NCBI RefSeq assembly: GCF_035989285.1
Contig: NZ_CP108513.1
Coordinates: forward strand, 4,402,001-4,466,000
Source of the DNA: Streptomyces sp. NBC_01235
GTDB taxonomy: Bacteria; Actinomycetota; Actinomycetes; Streptomycetales; Streptomycetaceae
Reading direction: 5' to 3'
Length of the DNA stretch: 64,000 nt
Part shown: in pieces, positions 35,473 to 48,144 of the stretch
How the letters are laid out: each line of letters opens with the position of its first letter
How positions within the stretch are numbered: the stretch's first letter is position 1
The notes under the pieces: model-generated
What the model was told of the DNA's origin: nothing
Seen by the model: only the letters and a program-made list of their open reading frames with translations
Database searches by the model: none
Position numbers and translations under genes: made by a program

Positions 35473-37418
35473 GGTTCGGGACCGGCCGTTTCGTCGTCCA
35501 TCGGCGTGCCCGCAGGTTCGCGATCACCACGGCGGTCGTCGTCGTGCTGGCCGGGATGAACGGGCCGTGGCTCTACCGCTTCGGGACGGAGAAGTACCAC
35601 CGGTACGCGATCGACAGACCGGAGTACAAGGCGGCCAACGGCCACTGGCAGATCGTCGAGTTCCCCAAGGAGTACCGCCAGGACACCATCCACGCGGTGC
35701 TCCTGCACACCGGCAGGGTGCTGCTGGTCGCGGGCTCCGGCAACAACCAGGACAACTTCGACGCGAAGAGGTTCGACACCCGGATCTGGGACCCGGTGAA
35801 GGGCACCGTCAAGAAGGTGCCCACCCCCAACGACCTGTTCTGCACCGGCCACACGCAGCTCGCGAACGGCTCCGTCCTGATCGCGGGCGGCACCAAGCGG
35901 TACGAGAAGCTGAAGGGGGACGTCACCAAGGCCGGCGGGCTGATGATCGTCCACAACGAGAACCCGGACAAGCCGATCACCCTGCCGGCGGGGACGAAGT
36001 TCGCCGGGCGCGAGAACCGGAAGACGTTCGTGTCGAAGGACCCGGTGCTCGTGCCGCGCGCGACGAAGGTCTTCGACAAGAGGACCGGGAAGTTCCTGCG
36101 CAACGACCCGGGGCTGGGCCGTGTCTACGTCGAGGCGCAGAAGTCGGGGGCGAAGTACGAGACCGGCACGCAGGACAACTACCGGATCCGCGGGCTGAGC
36201 GGCGTCGACGCGCGCAACACCTACGGCATCGCGCAGAAACTCGCCCTGGACAAGAAGGACTTCCAGGGGATCAGGGACGCGTACGAATTCGATCCGGTCG
36301 CCGAGAAGTACATCAAGGTCGATCCGATGAACGAGGCCCGCTGGTATCCGACGCTGACCACGCTCGGCGACGGGAAGATCCTCAGCGTCTCGGGACTGGA
36401 CGACATCGGCCAGTTGGTGCCGGGCAAGAACGAGGTGTTCGATCCGGCCACCGGGAAATGGACGTACACGAAGAAGGTGCGGCAGTTTCCCACGTATCCC
36501 GCGTTGTTCCTGACGCAGGACGGGAAGATTTTCTACTCCGGGTCCAACGCGGGGTACGGGCCCGCGGACGTGGGGCGGGACCCCGGCATCTGGGACGTGA
36601 CCGGCAACGGGTTCACCAGGCTGCCGGGCCTGAGCGACCCGGACCTGATGGAGACCTCGGCGACCGTGCTGCTGCCGCCCGCGCAGGACGAGCGGTACAT
36701 GGTCGTCGGCGGCGGGGGTGTCGGGGAGTCGCCGCGGTCCAGCGCGCGGACGCGGCTCGTGGACCTGCACGACGAGAGTCCGCGGTTCGTGAACGGTCCC
36801 TCGTTGGAGAAGGGAACGCGGTATCCGCAGGTTTCCGTGCTGCCCGACGACAGTGTGCTCGTGTCGGGCGGCTCGCAGGACTATCGGGGACGGGGGAACT
36901 CCAACATTCTTCAGGCACGCCTTTATCACCCCGAGAGCAATACCTTCGAACGGGTCGCCGATCCGCTGGTCGGGCGCAATTACCATTCCGGCTCCCTGCT
37001 GTTGCCCGACGGCCGGGTGATGTTCTTCGGCTCCGACTCGCTGTACGGGGACGCGGCGAACACCAAGCCGGGGAAATTCGAGCAGCGGATCGAGATCTAC
37101 TCGCCGCCGTATCTGTACCGGGGGGAGCGGCCGGAGCTTTCCGGGGGGCCGGAGAGTATTGCCCGGGGCGCCTCGGGGACGTTCGTCTCGAAGGACGCGG
37201 CGAGCGTTCGGAAGGTACGGCTGGTGCGGCCGAGTGCGTCCACCCATGTGACGGACGTGGATCAGCGGTCGGTCGCGGCGGAGTTCACCGTGACGGGGGA
37301 CAACGTGCGGGTCACCGTGCCGGGGAACCGGAATCTGGTGCCGAGCGGCTGGTACATGCTGTTCGCCGACGACGGGCGCGGGGTTCCGAGCGAGGCGCGG
37401 TGGGTGAAGGTGCCGTAG
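35469..37418 (+). CDS. glxA: Galactose-oxidase-like mononuclear copper-radical oxidase GlxA
   Basis: A 649-aa protein with one N-terminal membrane anchor or signal (FAITTAVVVVLAGMNGPW) and a seven-bladed Kelch-type domain. By alignment from memory with galactose oxidase, the Cys-Tyr cofactor pair is Cys125 (LFCTGH) and Tyr293 (ARWYPTL), with copper ligands Tyr505-His506 (NYHSGS) and His593 (STHVTD). GlxA oxidises the glycan made by CslA and is essential for its deposition in S. lividans. It is translationally coupled to cslA. Confidence 0.93.
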   Translation: MRFGTGRFVVHRRARRFAITTAVVVVLAGMNGPWLYRFGTEKYHRYAIDRPEYKAANGHWQIVEFPKEYRQDTIHAVLLHTGRVLLVAGSGNNQDNFDAKRFDTRIWDPVKGTVKKVPTPNDLFCTGHTQLANGSVLIAGGTKRYEKLKGDVTKAGGLMIVHNENPDKPITLPAGTKFAGRENRKTFVSKDPVLVPRATKVFDKRTGKFLRNDPGLGRVYVEAQKSGAKYETGTQDNYRIRGLSGVDARNTYGIAQKLALDKKDFQGIRDAYEFDPVAEKYIKVDPMNEARWYPTLTTLGDGKILSVSGLDDIGQLVPGKNEVFDPATGKWTYTKKVRQFPTYPALFLTQDGKIFYSGSNAGYGPADVGRDPGIWDVTGNGFTRLPGLSDPDLMETSATVLLPPAQDERYMVVGGGGVGESPRSSARTRLVDLHDESPRFVNGPSLEKGTRYPQVSVLPDDSVLVSGGSQDYRGRGNSNILQARLYHPESNTFERVADPLVGRNYHSGSLLLPDGRVMFFGSDSLYGDAANTKPGKFEQRIEIYSPPYLYRGERPELSGGPESIARGASGTFVSKDAASVRKVRLVRPSASTHVTDVDQRSVAAEFTVTGDNVRVTVPGNRNLVPSGWYMLFADDGRGVPSEARWVKVP

Positions 37419-37587
37419 CCCTCGCCTCCGGAAACCCTCAGGGCGAGAACCCCCGCATCGGGAAAGGGGAGTACCCGCTCCTTTCCACTCTCAACGTATA
37501 GCGCACCGGGGGGCTTGCGGCAAGGCCCCCTTCGTGCCGCAGAATCACCGGCCGAAGCCGGAATCTGCGGAAAACGGGAGTCGCGAA

Positions 37588-38811
37588 ATGCGTGTGCTGT
37601 TGTCGACGTACGGGTCACGTGGGGATGTCGAGCCGCTGGTCGGACTCGCGGTGCGGCTGCGGGAACTCGGCGCGCAGGTGCGGGTGTGCGCGCCGCCGGA
37701 CGAGGAGTTCGTGGAGCTGCTGGCCGGTGCCGGCGTACCGCTGGTGCCGGTCGGCCCGCCGATGAACTCGATGGTGCGGCCGGCGTCCGCGGCGGACGCC
37801 GGCCGGCGCGTGGCCGAACTGGCCGCGATGTTCGGCACGGTCGCCGCGGCGGCCGAGGGATGTGACGCCCTCCTGGCGACCGGGCTCGCGCACTTCGCCT
37901 CACGGTCGGCGGCCGAGAAGCTGGGCATCCCTTACGTGTACGCGACCTTCTGCGCCTTCATCCTGCCTTCGTCGCACCACGCGCCACCGGCGGCGCTGCT
38001 GCCGGGCCAGTCGCTCCCGCCGGAGGGAACCGACAACCGGGTGCTGTGGGACCTGAACGCCCAGAGCTTCAACACGCTGCACGGCGCGGCACTCAACGCC
38101 CACCGGGCCTCGATCGGCCTGCCACCGGTGGACGACGTCCGCACCTTCATGCTCACCGACCGGCCGTGGCTGGCGGCGGACCCGACCCTTGACCCGTGGC
38201 CGGAGACCTCGGAGCTCGACCTCGTCCACACCGGCGCGTGGATCCTGCCGGACGAACGCCCGCTGCCGGCCGACCTGGTGGCGTTCCTGGAGGCCGGCGC
38301 ACCGCCGGTGTACATCGGCTTCGGCAGCATGCGCGGCGTCTCGGAGGACGTCGCCCGGGTGGCCATCGAGGCGGTCCGCGCGCAGGGCCGTCGCGCACTC
38401 GTCGGGCGCGGCTGGGCGGGTCTGGGCCTGATCGACGACAAGGACGACTGTTTCGTCGTCGGCGAGGCCAACCACCAGGCGCTGTTCGGCCGGGTGGCGG
38501 CCGTCGTGCACCACGGCGGCGCGGGCACCACGACGACGGCCGCCCGGGCCGGCGCGCCTCAGGTGGTGGTGCCTCAGGCAGGGGACCAGCAGTACTGGGC
38601 CGACCGGGTCGCCGAGCTGGGCATCGGCGCGGCGCACGACGCTCCGACGCCGACCTTCGAGTCCCTGTCGGCCGCCCTCAAGACGGCCCTGACCCCCGAG
38701 ACCCACGCACGGGCCACCGCCGTCGCCGGGGCGATCCGGACCGACGGGGCGACCGTGGCCGCGAAACTGCTGCTCGACGCCGCCGGACGGGAGAAGCCTC
38801 CCGCGAGGTGA
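37588..38811 (+). CDS. GT1 (UGT/MGT-type) glycosyltransferase
   Basis: A 407-aa two-domain GT-B enzyme: MRVLLSTYGSRGDVEPLVGLA at the N-terminus and the donor-binding signature VVHHGGAGTTTTAARAG, then QAGDQQYWADRV, at the C-terminus. It resembles antibiotic/sterol glycosyltransferases that use nucleotide sugars on small lipophilic acceptors. The ATG follows ACGGGAG. It stands between glxA and the opposing cslZ, where S. coelicolor has none that I recall, so it looks like an insertion into the csl locus. A role in glycan synthesis is not indicated by its family. Confidence 0.9.
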   Translation: MRVLLSTYGSRGDVEPLVGLAVRLRELGAQVRVCAPPDEEFVELLAGAGVPLVPVGPPMNSMVRPASAADAGRRVAELAAMFGTVAAAAEGCDALLATGLAHFASRSAAEKLGIPYVYATFCAFILPSSHHAPPAALLPGQSLPPEGTDNRVLWDLNAQSFNTLHGAALNAHRASIGLPPVDDVRTFMLTDRPWLAADPTLDPWPETSELDLVHTGAWILPDERPLPADLVAFLEAGAPPVYIGFGSMRGVSEDVARVAIEAVRAQGRRALVGRGWAGLGLIDDKDDCFVVGEANHQALFGRVAAVVHHGGAGTTTTAARAGAPQVVVPQAGDQQYWADRVAELGIGAAHDAPTPTFESLSAALKTALTPETHARATAVAGAIRTDGATVAAKLLLDAAGREKPPAR

Positions 38812-38832
38812 CGCCCGCGTGTCCGCGTACGG

Positions 38833-39843
38833 TCATCCGCGGGCGAGTTGCAGTGCGTACGCCGGCCACCACTCCCCTGCCTTCGGGCCGCCCTTGCACT
38901 CGCCGTCCGACTCCCCCGGGCGCTTCACCCACAGGTAGGCGTCCACCAGGGGGTCCGTCGTGGTCGTCGTCGGGGTGTCTCCGAGGGCGCGGCCCGGCGG
39001 GTTGCACCAGCGCTCCGCCGGGGCGCCCTCCTCGTACGGGCCGTTGCCGTTGCGGCTGGTGTCGACGACGAAGTGTTTGCCGCCCGTCTTCGCCGAGAGC
39101 TGCTTGCCGTACGCGAGGGAGTCCTCGGTGGAGTAGAAGTTGGAGACGTTGACGGCGAAGCCGTCGGCGCGGGCCAGGCCGGCGCGTCGGAGGGGCTCGT
39201 GGATCTGGTCGGGGCGGCCCCAGCCGGCGTTGCCCGCGTCCAGGTAGACCTTCGTGTTCTTCAGGGACTTGAGGGCGGTGACGGCGTCGTCGAGGAGGTT
39301 GTAGCGCTCCTCGTGGAACTGCTGCGGGGTACAGCCGTCGACCAGGTGGAGGAGGGCGTCGGGTTCGACGACGACGACCGCCGGGCGGTCGGCGATGCCC
39401 CGGGCCACCGCGGCGACCCAGGCACGGTAGGCGTCCCCGTCGGCCGCGCCGCCCTGGGAGTACTGGCCGCAGTCGCGGTGCGGGATGTTGTAGAGGACGA
39501 GGAGCGGGGTGCGGCCCGCCCGGTCGGCGGCCTCGGTGAAGCCGCGGGCCTCCTGTTCCGGGTTCTCCGGGCCGAGCCACTGGCCGGTCGGCTGCTCGGC
39601 GATCTCCCGGACCGCGGCGGCCTCGTCCTTCTTGCCGGCCTTCTCGTAGGCCGCCGTCTGACGGGCCGCCGAGCCGTCCGGGTTGACCCAGAACGGGTCG
39701 GCCTCCTTGGGCTGTTGAGTGACGGCGGGCCCGGAAGTGGGCTCTTCGGACGGGCCGTCGCCATCGTCGCCGCCGCCCGACGAGCAGGCGGCGAGCAGCA
39801 GTACCGCGCCCAGCAGGGACGCGGCCCCCCTCCTGACGTACAT
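38833..39843 (-). CDS. cslZ: GH6 endoglucanase-like lipoprotein, CslZ
   Basis: A 336-aa secreted lipoprotein with lipobox LLAAC, a polar linker and a GH6 barrel. Motifs include LLVLYNIPHRDCGQYSQGG (catalytic acid Asp region), VVVVEPDALLHL, VYLDAGNAGWG and WVKRPGESDGEC. GH6 enzymes cleave beta-1,4-glucan by inversion. The position next to cslA-glxA matches CslZ (SCO2838), proposed to trim the CslA product. The ATG at 39841-39843 has AAGGGGGA upstream. It is convergent with the GT1 gene. Confidence 0.88.
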   Translation of the reverse strand: MYVRRGAASLLGAVLLLAACSSGGGDDGDGPSEEPTSGPAVTQQPKEADPFWVNPDGSAARQTAAYEKAGKKDEAAAVREIAEQPTGQWLGPENPEQEARGFTEAADRAGRTPLLVLYNIPHRDCGQYSQGGAADGDAYRAWVAAVARGIADRPAVVVVEPDALLHLVDGCTPQQFHEERYNLLDDAVTALKSLKNTKVYLDAGNAGWGRPDQIHEPLRRAGLARADGFAVNVSNFYSTEDSLAYGKQLSAKTGGKHFVVDTSRNGNGPYEEGAPAERWCNPPGRALGDTPTTTTTDPLVDAYLWVKRPGESDGECKGGPKAGEWWPAYALQLARG

Positions 39844-40088
39844 CCAAATCCCCCTTGGGTGCACGGACTTGCCCCGGTCCCAATCCTGACATAAGACCCG
39901 CACCGCCCACGAGAGCGCCGGAAAACGGTCGTTACGGCCGTTCGCGGGGTAGGTGAACCTCACAGCCTCCCGCGCCGATCACCGGGTCACTCCCGCAACC
40001 CGAGCGCGCGGTCGAGGACCGGCCCGGTCGGCGGTTTCGGGGGAGCGGGCCGTCGACCGGGCCGGGTGACACCGTGGGTGGCATCGCG

Positions 40089-40748
40089 TCAGCCGGCGGT
40101 GCCCGTCAGGTAGGCCGACACGATCACGTTGGCCGTGTAGCTGCGGCTGGCCCGGTCGAAGGTGCCGCCGCAGGTGATCAGTCGCAGTTCGGCGCGGTCC
40201 GACTGGCGGGTGCCGTAGGCCTGTTGGGCGTCGAAGTGGTCGCGCTGGACGACCTCGACGTCGTCGACGGTGAACTCGGCGACCTTCCCGTCGTCACGGA
40301 CCACTCGTACCGTCTCGCCGGCCTTGAGGGTGCTGAGCTTGTAGAAGACGGCGGGCCGGGTCTCGGTGTCGACGTGCCCGACCAGCAGGGCGGTGCCCTT
40401 GGCGCCGGGTTTCGCGCCGTCGGCGTACCAGCCGACGGCGCCCGCCTGGTCGAAGGGCGGTGGGTCGACGGCCCCCTGGGTGTCCAGGCCCCGGGCGACG
40501 ACCGGGGCCTGCACGCCCAGTTCGGGGATGTCGACGCGCTGCGGCAGCGCCTGCCCCAACGGCTTGGCGGCGGGCGGGAGTTCGGCGTCCGGCGGACGGC
40601 CCACCGCGGCGATGTCACCCGTCGCCGGGGCGGATATGCCGTGCCGTACGTCGGTCACCTCGCGCCCCCACAGCCACAGCCCGAGCAGCAGCACCGCCCA
40701 GGCCAGGCCGGTGAGGAAACGACCGGAAGAGCGTTCGCCGTCGGACAT
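40089..40748 (-). CDS. Class F sortase
   Basis: A 219-aa protein with one N-terminal transmembrane anchor (LTGLAWAVLLLGLWLW) and a sortase domain. The catalytic His is in LLVGHVDT, Cys193 in LRLITCGG, and Arg in the RASRSYTAN segment. Class F enzymes are typical of Actinobacteria and of poorly known substrate range. It lies three bases after the upstream gene's stop, so the two are cotranscribed, and the upstream product is a candidate partner. Confidence 0.9.
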   Translation of the reverse strand: MSDGERSSGRFLTGLAWAVLLLGLWLWGREVTDVRHGISAPATGDIAAVGRPPDAELPPAAKPLGQALPQRVDIPELGVQAPVVARGLDTQGAVDPPPFDQAGAVGWYADGAKPGAKGTALLVGHVDTETRPAVFYKLSTLKAGETVRVVRDDGKVAEFTVDDVEVVQRDHFDAQQAYGTRQSDRAELRLITCGGTFDRASRSYTANVIVSAYLTGTAG

Positions 40749-40751
40749 CGC

Positions 40752-41378
40752 TCAGTCCGCTCCGCGTCTGCGGCGCACTCCGCGGAAGACGACGACGGTC
40801 GCGGCCACACCCGCGAGCACCAGCCCGATGACCGCCTGCGCGGTACCGGGGCCGTGGCTGTCCGCCCGCGCCTCGCCGACGGCGGCGAGCGGACGAAGCG
40901 GGGCGGCACCTCCGCCGCCCGCGTGGACGGGGGCGACGGGAGAGCGTTGAGAGGTCGGAGAGGTGGACGTGGCCGACTGATCCGACGGCGACGCCACGAC
41001 CTTGATCCGGCCCTTCACCTTGAAGTCGAGGCAGGTGATCTTCACGTCGTAGGTGCCGGGCTCCAGCGAGGTGCGGACCCGGGTGTCGCCGACGAGCGTG
41101 CCGCCCTTTCCGCCTGTTCCGCCCGTCCCGCCGGTGCTGACGAGTTGTGCGTCCGCGACGAAGGCGTCCGAGGCCGCGGTGGCGGTCCTGCCGCCGCAGC
41201 CGCTGACCTTCAGCGTGACCTCGGCGCCGGGTGGGGGCGTGGCCGGCGTCACGGAGACGCTTCGGCCCCCGCTCCCGCCGCCGTCCTCGCCGCCGTCGCC
41301 CGAGGCGTACGCCGTGGGGATGAGCACCGCGGCGACGACCGCGACACCCGCACAGAGAGTGACTTTCATTGAACCCAT
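40752..41378 (-). CDS. Secreted, C-terminally anchored protein paired with class F sortase
   Basis: A 208-aa protein: signal peptide (KVTLCAGVAVVAAVLIPTAYA), a beta-rich domain with two Cys in VSGCGGRT and DVKITCLDF, a Ser/Thr/Pro-rich stalk, and a C-terminal hydrophobic segment with an RRRR tail. The tail layout is that of a sortase substrate, but no LPxTG-like pentapeptide is seen before it. CTGGAGG lies seven bases before the ATG. Surface display is likely; the function is unknown. Confidence 0.8.
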   Translation of the reverse strand: MGSMKVTLCAGVAVVAAVLIPTAYASGDGGEDGGGSGGRSVSVTPATPPPGAEVTLKVSGCGGRTATAASDAFVADAQLVSTGGTGGTGGKGGTLVGDTRVRTSLEPGTYDVKITCLDFKVKGRIKVVASPSDQSATSTSPTSQRSPVAPVHAGGGGAAPLRPLAAVGEARADSHGPGTAQAVIGLVLAGVAATVVVFRGVRRRRGAD

Positions 41379-41496
41379 CGTGAACCTCCAGCTATCTGGA
41401 GAGTCCCCCGCCAGGACCCGATGCGCATCCGCAGGCGGGTTCTCGCTGCTCCGTACGGGTGAGTTCCGCGGTGTCACGGGTTTCAGACGCGGCTTT

Positions 41497-42276
41497 TCAG
41501 ACGCGGTCGACGAGGTCAGCGATCGAATCCACGACCTTCGACGGGCGGTACGGGAAGTTCTCGACCTGCTCGGGCCGGGTCAGGCCGGTGAGCACCAGGA
41601 ACGTCTGCATCCCGGCCTCCATGCCGGCCAGCACGTCGGTGTCCATGCGGTCGCCGATCATCGCGCTGGTCTCGGAGTGGGCGCCGATGGCGTTCAGCCC
41701 GGTGCGCATCATCAGCGGGTTGGGCTTGCCCGCGAAGTACGGGTTCTTGCCGGTCGCCTTGGTGATCAGCGCGGCGACGGCTCCGGTGGCCGGGAGCGGG
41801 CCCTCGGTGGAGGGGCCGGTCTCGTCCGGGTTGGTGCAGATGAAACGGGCGCCGTCGTTGATGAGCCGGACGGCCTTCGTCATCGCCTCGAAGGAGTAGG
41901 TGCGGGTCTCGCCGAGGACGACGTAGTCGGGCTCGTGGTCGGTGAGGATGTAGCCGATGTCGTGCAGCGCGGTGGTCAGGCCCGCCTCGCCGATGACGTA
42001 CGCCGTGCCGCCGGGCCGCTGGTCGCCGAGGAACTGGGCGGTGGCCAGCGCGGAGGTCCAGATGTTGTCGATGGGCACGTCCAGGCCCATGCGCTGGAGA
42101 CGGGCGTGCAGGTCGCGAGGGGTGTAGATCGAGTTGTTGGTGAGGACCAGGAACGGCTTGCCGGACTCGCGCAGCTTCTTCAGGAAGGCGTCGGCGCCGG
42201 GGATCGGCACGCCCTCGTGGATGAGCACACCGTCCATGTCGGTGAGCCACGACTCGATGGGCTTGCGGTCTGCCAT
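41497..42276 (-). CDS. HAD-IIA family sugar-phosphatase (NagD-like)
   Basis: A 259-aa protein. HAD motif I is WLTDMDGVL, the class IIA cap follows LVLTNNSIYTPRDL, the Lys of motif III is in YFAGKPNPLMM and motif IV is MIGDRMDTDVLAG. These enzymes dephosphorylate small sugar phosphates or nucleotides. It stands alone, with a short intergenic space on both sides. Confidence 0.92.
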   Translation of the reverse strand: MADRKPIESWLTDMDGVLIHEGVPIPGADAFLKKLRESGKPFLVLTNNSIYTPRDLHARLQRMGLDVPIDNIWTSALATAQFLGDQRPGGTAYVIGEAGLTTALHDIGYILTDHEPDYVVLGETRTYSFEAMTKAVRLINDGARFICTNPDETGPSTEGPLPATGAVAALITKATGKNPYFAGKPNPLMMRTGLNAIGAHSETSAMIGDRMDTDVLAGMEAGMQTFLVLTGLTRPEQVENFPYRPSKVVDSIADLVDRV

Positions 42277-42418
42277 GTGCGGGATCTCCCTGCCGTACGC
42301 GAGTACGCGGTTGCTGCGCGTGTACGCGGTTGCTGCGTGCGCCCCAGACTAGTCACAGGCCCGATCTTGAGGGAATGGCCGGTTCCGGGGCGTCCACTGG
42401 CTGGGATGCGGCCCCGGT

Positions 42419-43276
42419 TCAACGGCGTCGACGGGCCACTCGGCGGGCCAGCAACAGAGCCCCGCCGGCGGCGAGGAAGCAGGCGGTGGCGGCGGCGAGG
42501 GCGGCGGGGAAGCCGAGGCCGGTGCGGGCGAGCTCCTCGGCCTCGTCGGCGAGGGAGAGGTGGCCGGGGTCCGTGGCGGAGGCGTCGGGAGTGGGGGTGA
42601 GAGTCGGGGCGAGGGTGTCGGGGGCGCGGGTGGGAGCGAGGGTGGCGGAGTCGGAGTCGGCTTCGGAGTCGGACTCGGCCTCGGGCTCGGACTCGGGCTC
42701 GGACTCGATGGCGAAGCGGTAGTCGTTCGACTGCCCGATCCAGTCGCCGTCGTCGCCCTGCCGCTGGACGACCGCCGCGTTGGCGGTGACGACGTTGGGC
42801 AGGGCGTCCGAGCCGAGCGCGAGGCGCAGCTTGACGCTGAGGGTGCGGCCTGGGCCGACGGTGAAGCCGGGGAAGTCGTCGGCTTCGTCCGTGTGCTCGT
42901 CGGCGTGCTCGTCGGTGAACGCCCCGACCAGTTCGTCGTCGTCGGTGGGCTCGAAGCGGACCGGGTGTGGTTGTCCGCCGGCGTAGAACTCCAGGTGTGG
43001 CTGGGACGGCTTCAGGGCGCGTCGGACGTCGACCAGGACGACGACCGGGTGGACTCCCTCGCAGGTACGGCGGGTGGTGTTGGTGAGGTCGAGATACCAG
43101 GTGCCGTATCCGCCGCCGGCCCGGTAGGAGTCGGGGCCGCCGCGGAGGCGGGTGGTGAGGGGGAAGGCGCCGGCGTCGGGGCCCGCGCAACTCGGGCCGG
43201 CTTCCGCGTGCGCGGACGCGGGGAGAAGGGCGGCGGCGACGGCGAGGCAGAGGGAGACAGGCGGGCACAGTCGCAT
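42419..43276 (-). CDS. LAxTG-type surface protein (sortase E substrate candidate)
   Basis: A 285-aa secreted protein. The signal peptide ends ASAHA, the central domain is beta-rich, and a Ser/Asp/Glu-rich stalk (ESEPESEPEAESDSEADSDS) leads to a classic sorting signal: LARTG, a hydrophobic segment and an RRVARRRR tail. LAxTG is the motif cut by Streptomyces class E sortases, and one is encoded at 50618-51433. The ATG at 43274-43276 is used. Function of the exposed domain is unknown. Confidence 0.82.
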   Translation of the reverse strand: MRLCPPVSLCLAVAAALLPASAHAEAGPSCAGPDAGAFPLTTRLRGGPDSYRAGGGYGTWYLDLTNTTRRTCEGVHPVVVLVDVRRALKPSQPHLEFYAGGQPHPVRFEPTDDDELVGAFTDEHADEHTDEADDFPGFTVGPGRTLSVKLRLALGSDALPNVVTANAAVVQRQGDDGDWIGQSNDYRFAIESEPESEPEAESDSEADSDSATLAPTRAPDTLAPTLTPTPDASATDPGHLSLADEAEELARTGLGFPAALAAATACFLAAGGALLLARRVARRRR

Positions 43277-43904
43277 GAACACGTGAGCCTGCACGAAGGA
43301 ACGGCACAAGGAGCAACGGCACACCGCACGACCGTACGAATCCCCCCGTTCGGGGGAGGGGGCGCGGGGCCGGGGCGAGGGGCCAGGGTGCGGAGGTCGA
43401 GGGGTGAGGGGGCCAGGGTGCGGAGGTCGGCGCACTTCCCGGGGTCGCGGGGGTCCCCGGGGATCGCGGGGTCCCGGGGGTCGACCGACGCCGGGCGGGG
43501 GCCAGGGTGCGGGGGCCGGGAGTGCAGGGGTCGGCGCACTTCCCGGGGTCGCGGGGGTCCCCGGGGTCGACCGACGCCGGGCGGGGGCCGGGGCGAGGGG
43601 CCAGGGTGCGGGGGCCGGGAGTGCAGGGGTCGGCGCTTCCCGGAGGTCCCGGGGATCGTGGGGTCCCGGGGGTCGTGGGGTCCCGGGGGTCGGCGCGCTT
43701 CCCCGGAGGCGCTTCGGGGGGCGACGCCTGTGGGTCGACCGACGCCGGGCGGGGGCCGGGGCGAGGGGCCAGGGTGCGGGGGCCGGGAGTGCAGGGGTCG
43801 GCGCTTCCCGGAGGTCCCGGGGATCGCGGGGTCCCGGGGGTCGGCGCGCTTCCCCGGAGGCGCTTCGGGGGGCGACGCCCGTGGGGCGACCGACGCCGGG
43901 CGGG
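43277..43904. repeat. G-rich tandem repeat array between surface protein and ROK gene
   Basis: A 628-base region with no supported gene. A block starting TCGACCGACGCCGGGC recurs at 43481, 43567, 43735 and (variant) 43887. The two full units are 168 and 152 bases and share long identical stretches, including CGCGCTTCCCCGGAGGCG. Strand bias for G is extreme, with many GGGG runs. Confidence 0.8.
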
Positions 43905-47019
<3,115 letters not shown>

Positions 47020-47027
47020 AGGCTTTC

Positions 47028-47094
47028 AGGGGCGCGGGGCCGTGCCATGTGCGGCTCCGCCACGTGGGCGCGACCAGCCACGGCCGGCCCGCAG
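47028..47094. repeat. Streptomyces interspersed intergenic repeat
   Basis: Begins AGGGGCGCGGGG and ends CGACCAGCCACGG, then GCCCGCAG, the framework of a very common Streptomyces intergenic element. A GCCACGTGGGC-like palindrome is inside. Confidence 0.7.
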
Positions 47095-47135
47095 GCAACA
47101 CACCACCGCAGTTCCCCGCCCCTCCCGGCGGAGCG

Positions 47136-47993
47136 TCACGCGTCTTTGAACTCCTGACGCTGCTTGCCCAGCCCGGCGATCTCCAGCTCCACCACATCCC
47201 CGGCCCGCAGGAACGGCTTGGGCTCGGGCGCGCCCAGCGCCACCCCCGCCGGCGTCCCGGTGTTGATGACATCACCGGGATAGAGGGTCATGAACTGGCT
47301 GACGTACCGCACGACCTCGCCCACGGGAAAGATCTGCTCGGCCGTCGTCCCGTCCTGCTTCAGCTCCCCGTTGACCCACAGCCTGAGGGACAGACCCTGC
47401 GGGTCGGGCACCTCGTCGGCGGTCACCAGCCACGGCCCCAGCGGATTGAACGTCTCGCAGTTCTTCCCCTTGTCCCAGGTCCCGCCCCGCTCGATCTGGA
47501 ACTCCCGCTCGGACACGTCGTGCGCGACGGCGTACCCCGCGACATGCGCGAGCCCTTCCTCCGCCGACCCCAGATAGCGGGCCGTGCGTCCGATGACGAC
47601 CGCCAGCTCCACCTCCCAGTCGGTCTTGGCGGACCCACGGGGGACGAGCACGGTGTCGTACGGCCCGACGACCGTGTCCGCCGCCTTGAAGAAGATGACG
47701 GGCTCGGCGGGCGGCTCGGCCCCGGTCTCCCGGGCATGGTCGTGGTAGTTCAGCCCGATGCACACGATCTTGCCGATCCGGGCCAGCGGCGGACCGATCC
47801 GCAGCCCGGTGGGGTCCAGGAAGGGCAGCTCGCCGGAGTCGGCGGCGGCCCGGACCCGGGCGAGGGCCACGTCGTCGGCGAGCAGCGCGCCGTCGATGTC
47901 GTCCACGACACCCGACAGGTCCCGCAGCGTTTCGTCGGCCTCAAGCAGTGCGGGGCGCTCCGCGCCCGCCGTACCGACTCGCAACAGCTTCAT
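47136..47993 (-). CDS. Fumarylacetoacetate-hydrolase family protein
   Basis: A 285-aa protein with GLNYHDHARETGA, the metal ligands in DWEVELAVVIGR and the TLYPGDVINTGTPAGV signature. Family members hydrolyse, decarboxylate or isomerise 2-keto acids of aromatic or sugar catabolism. It starts at MKLLRVGTAG. It converges on the oxidoreductase operon, so sharing a pathway is possible but not shown. Confidence 0.92.
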   Translation of the reverse strand: MKLLRVGTAGAERPALLEADETLRDLSGVVDDIDGALLADDVALARVRAAADSGELPFLDPTGLRIGPPLARIGKIVCIGLNYHDHARETGAEPPAEPVIFFKAADTVVGPYDTVLVPRGSAKTDWEVELAVVIGRTARYLGSAEEGLAHVAGYAVAHDVSEREFQIERGGTWDKGKNCETFNPLGPWLVTADEVPDPQGLSLRLWVNGELKQDGTTAEQIFPVGEVVRYVSQFMTLYPGDVINTGTPAGVALGAPEPKPFLRAGDVVELEIAGLGKQRQEFKDA

Positions 47994-48144
47994 GGTCCGT
48001 CACCATCTCCCTAGATCGCGGAGCGTCCGCCGACGGGTGCAGCCATCGGATGACTGGTCGATCCTCCAAGCTGGGCGTCCGCTCCGCAATACCCGGTTCA
48101 CGTACTGGACCGCGGCCCCTTTCCCGGCCTACGGGCAAGGACGT

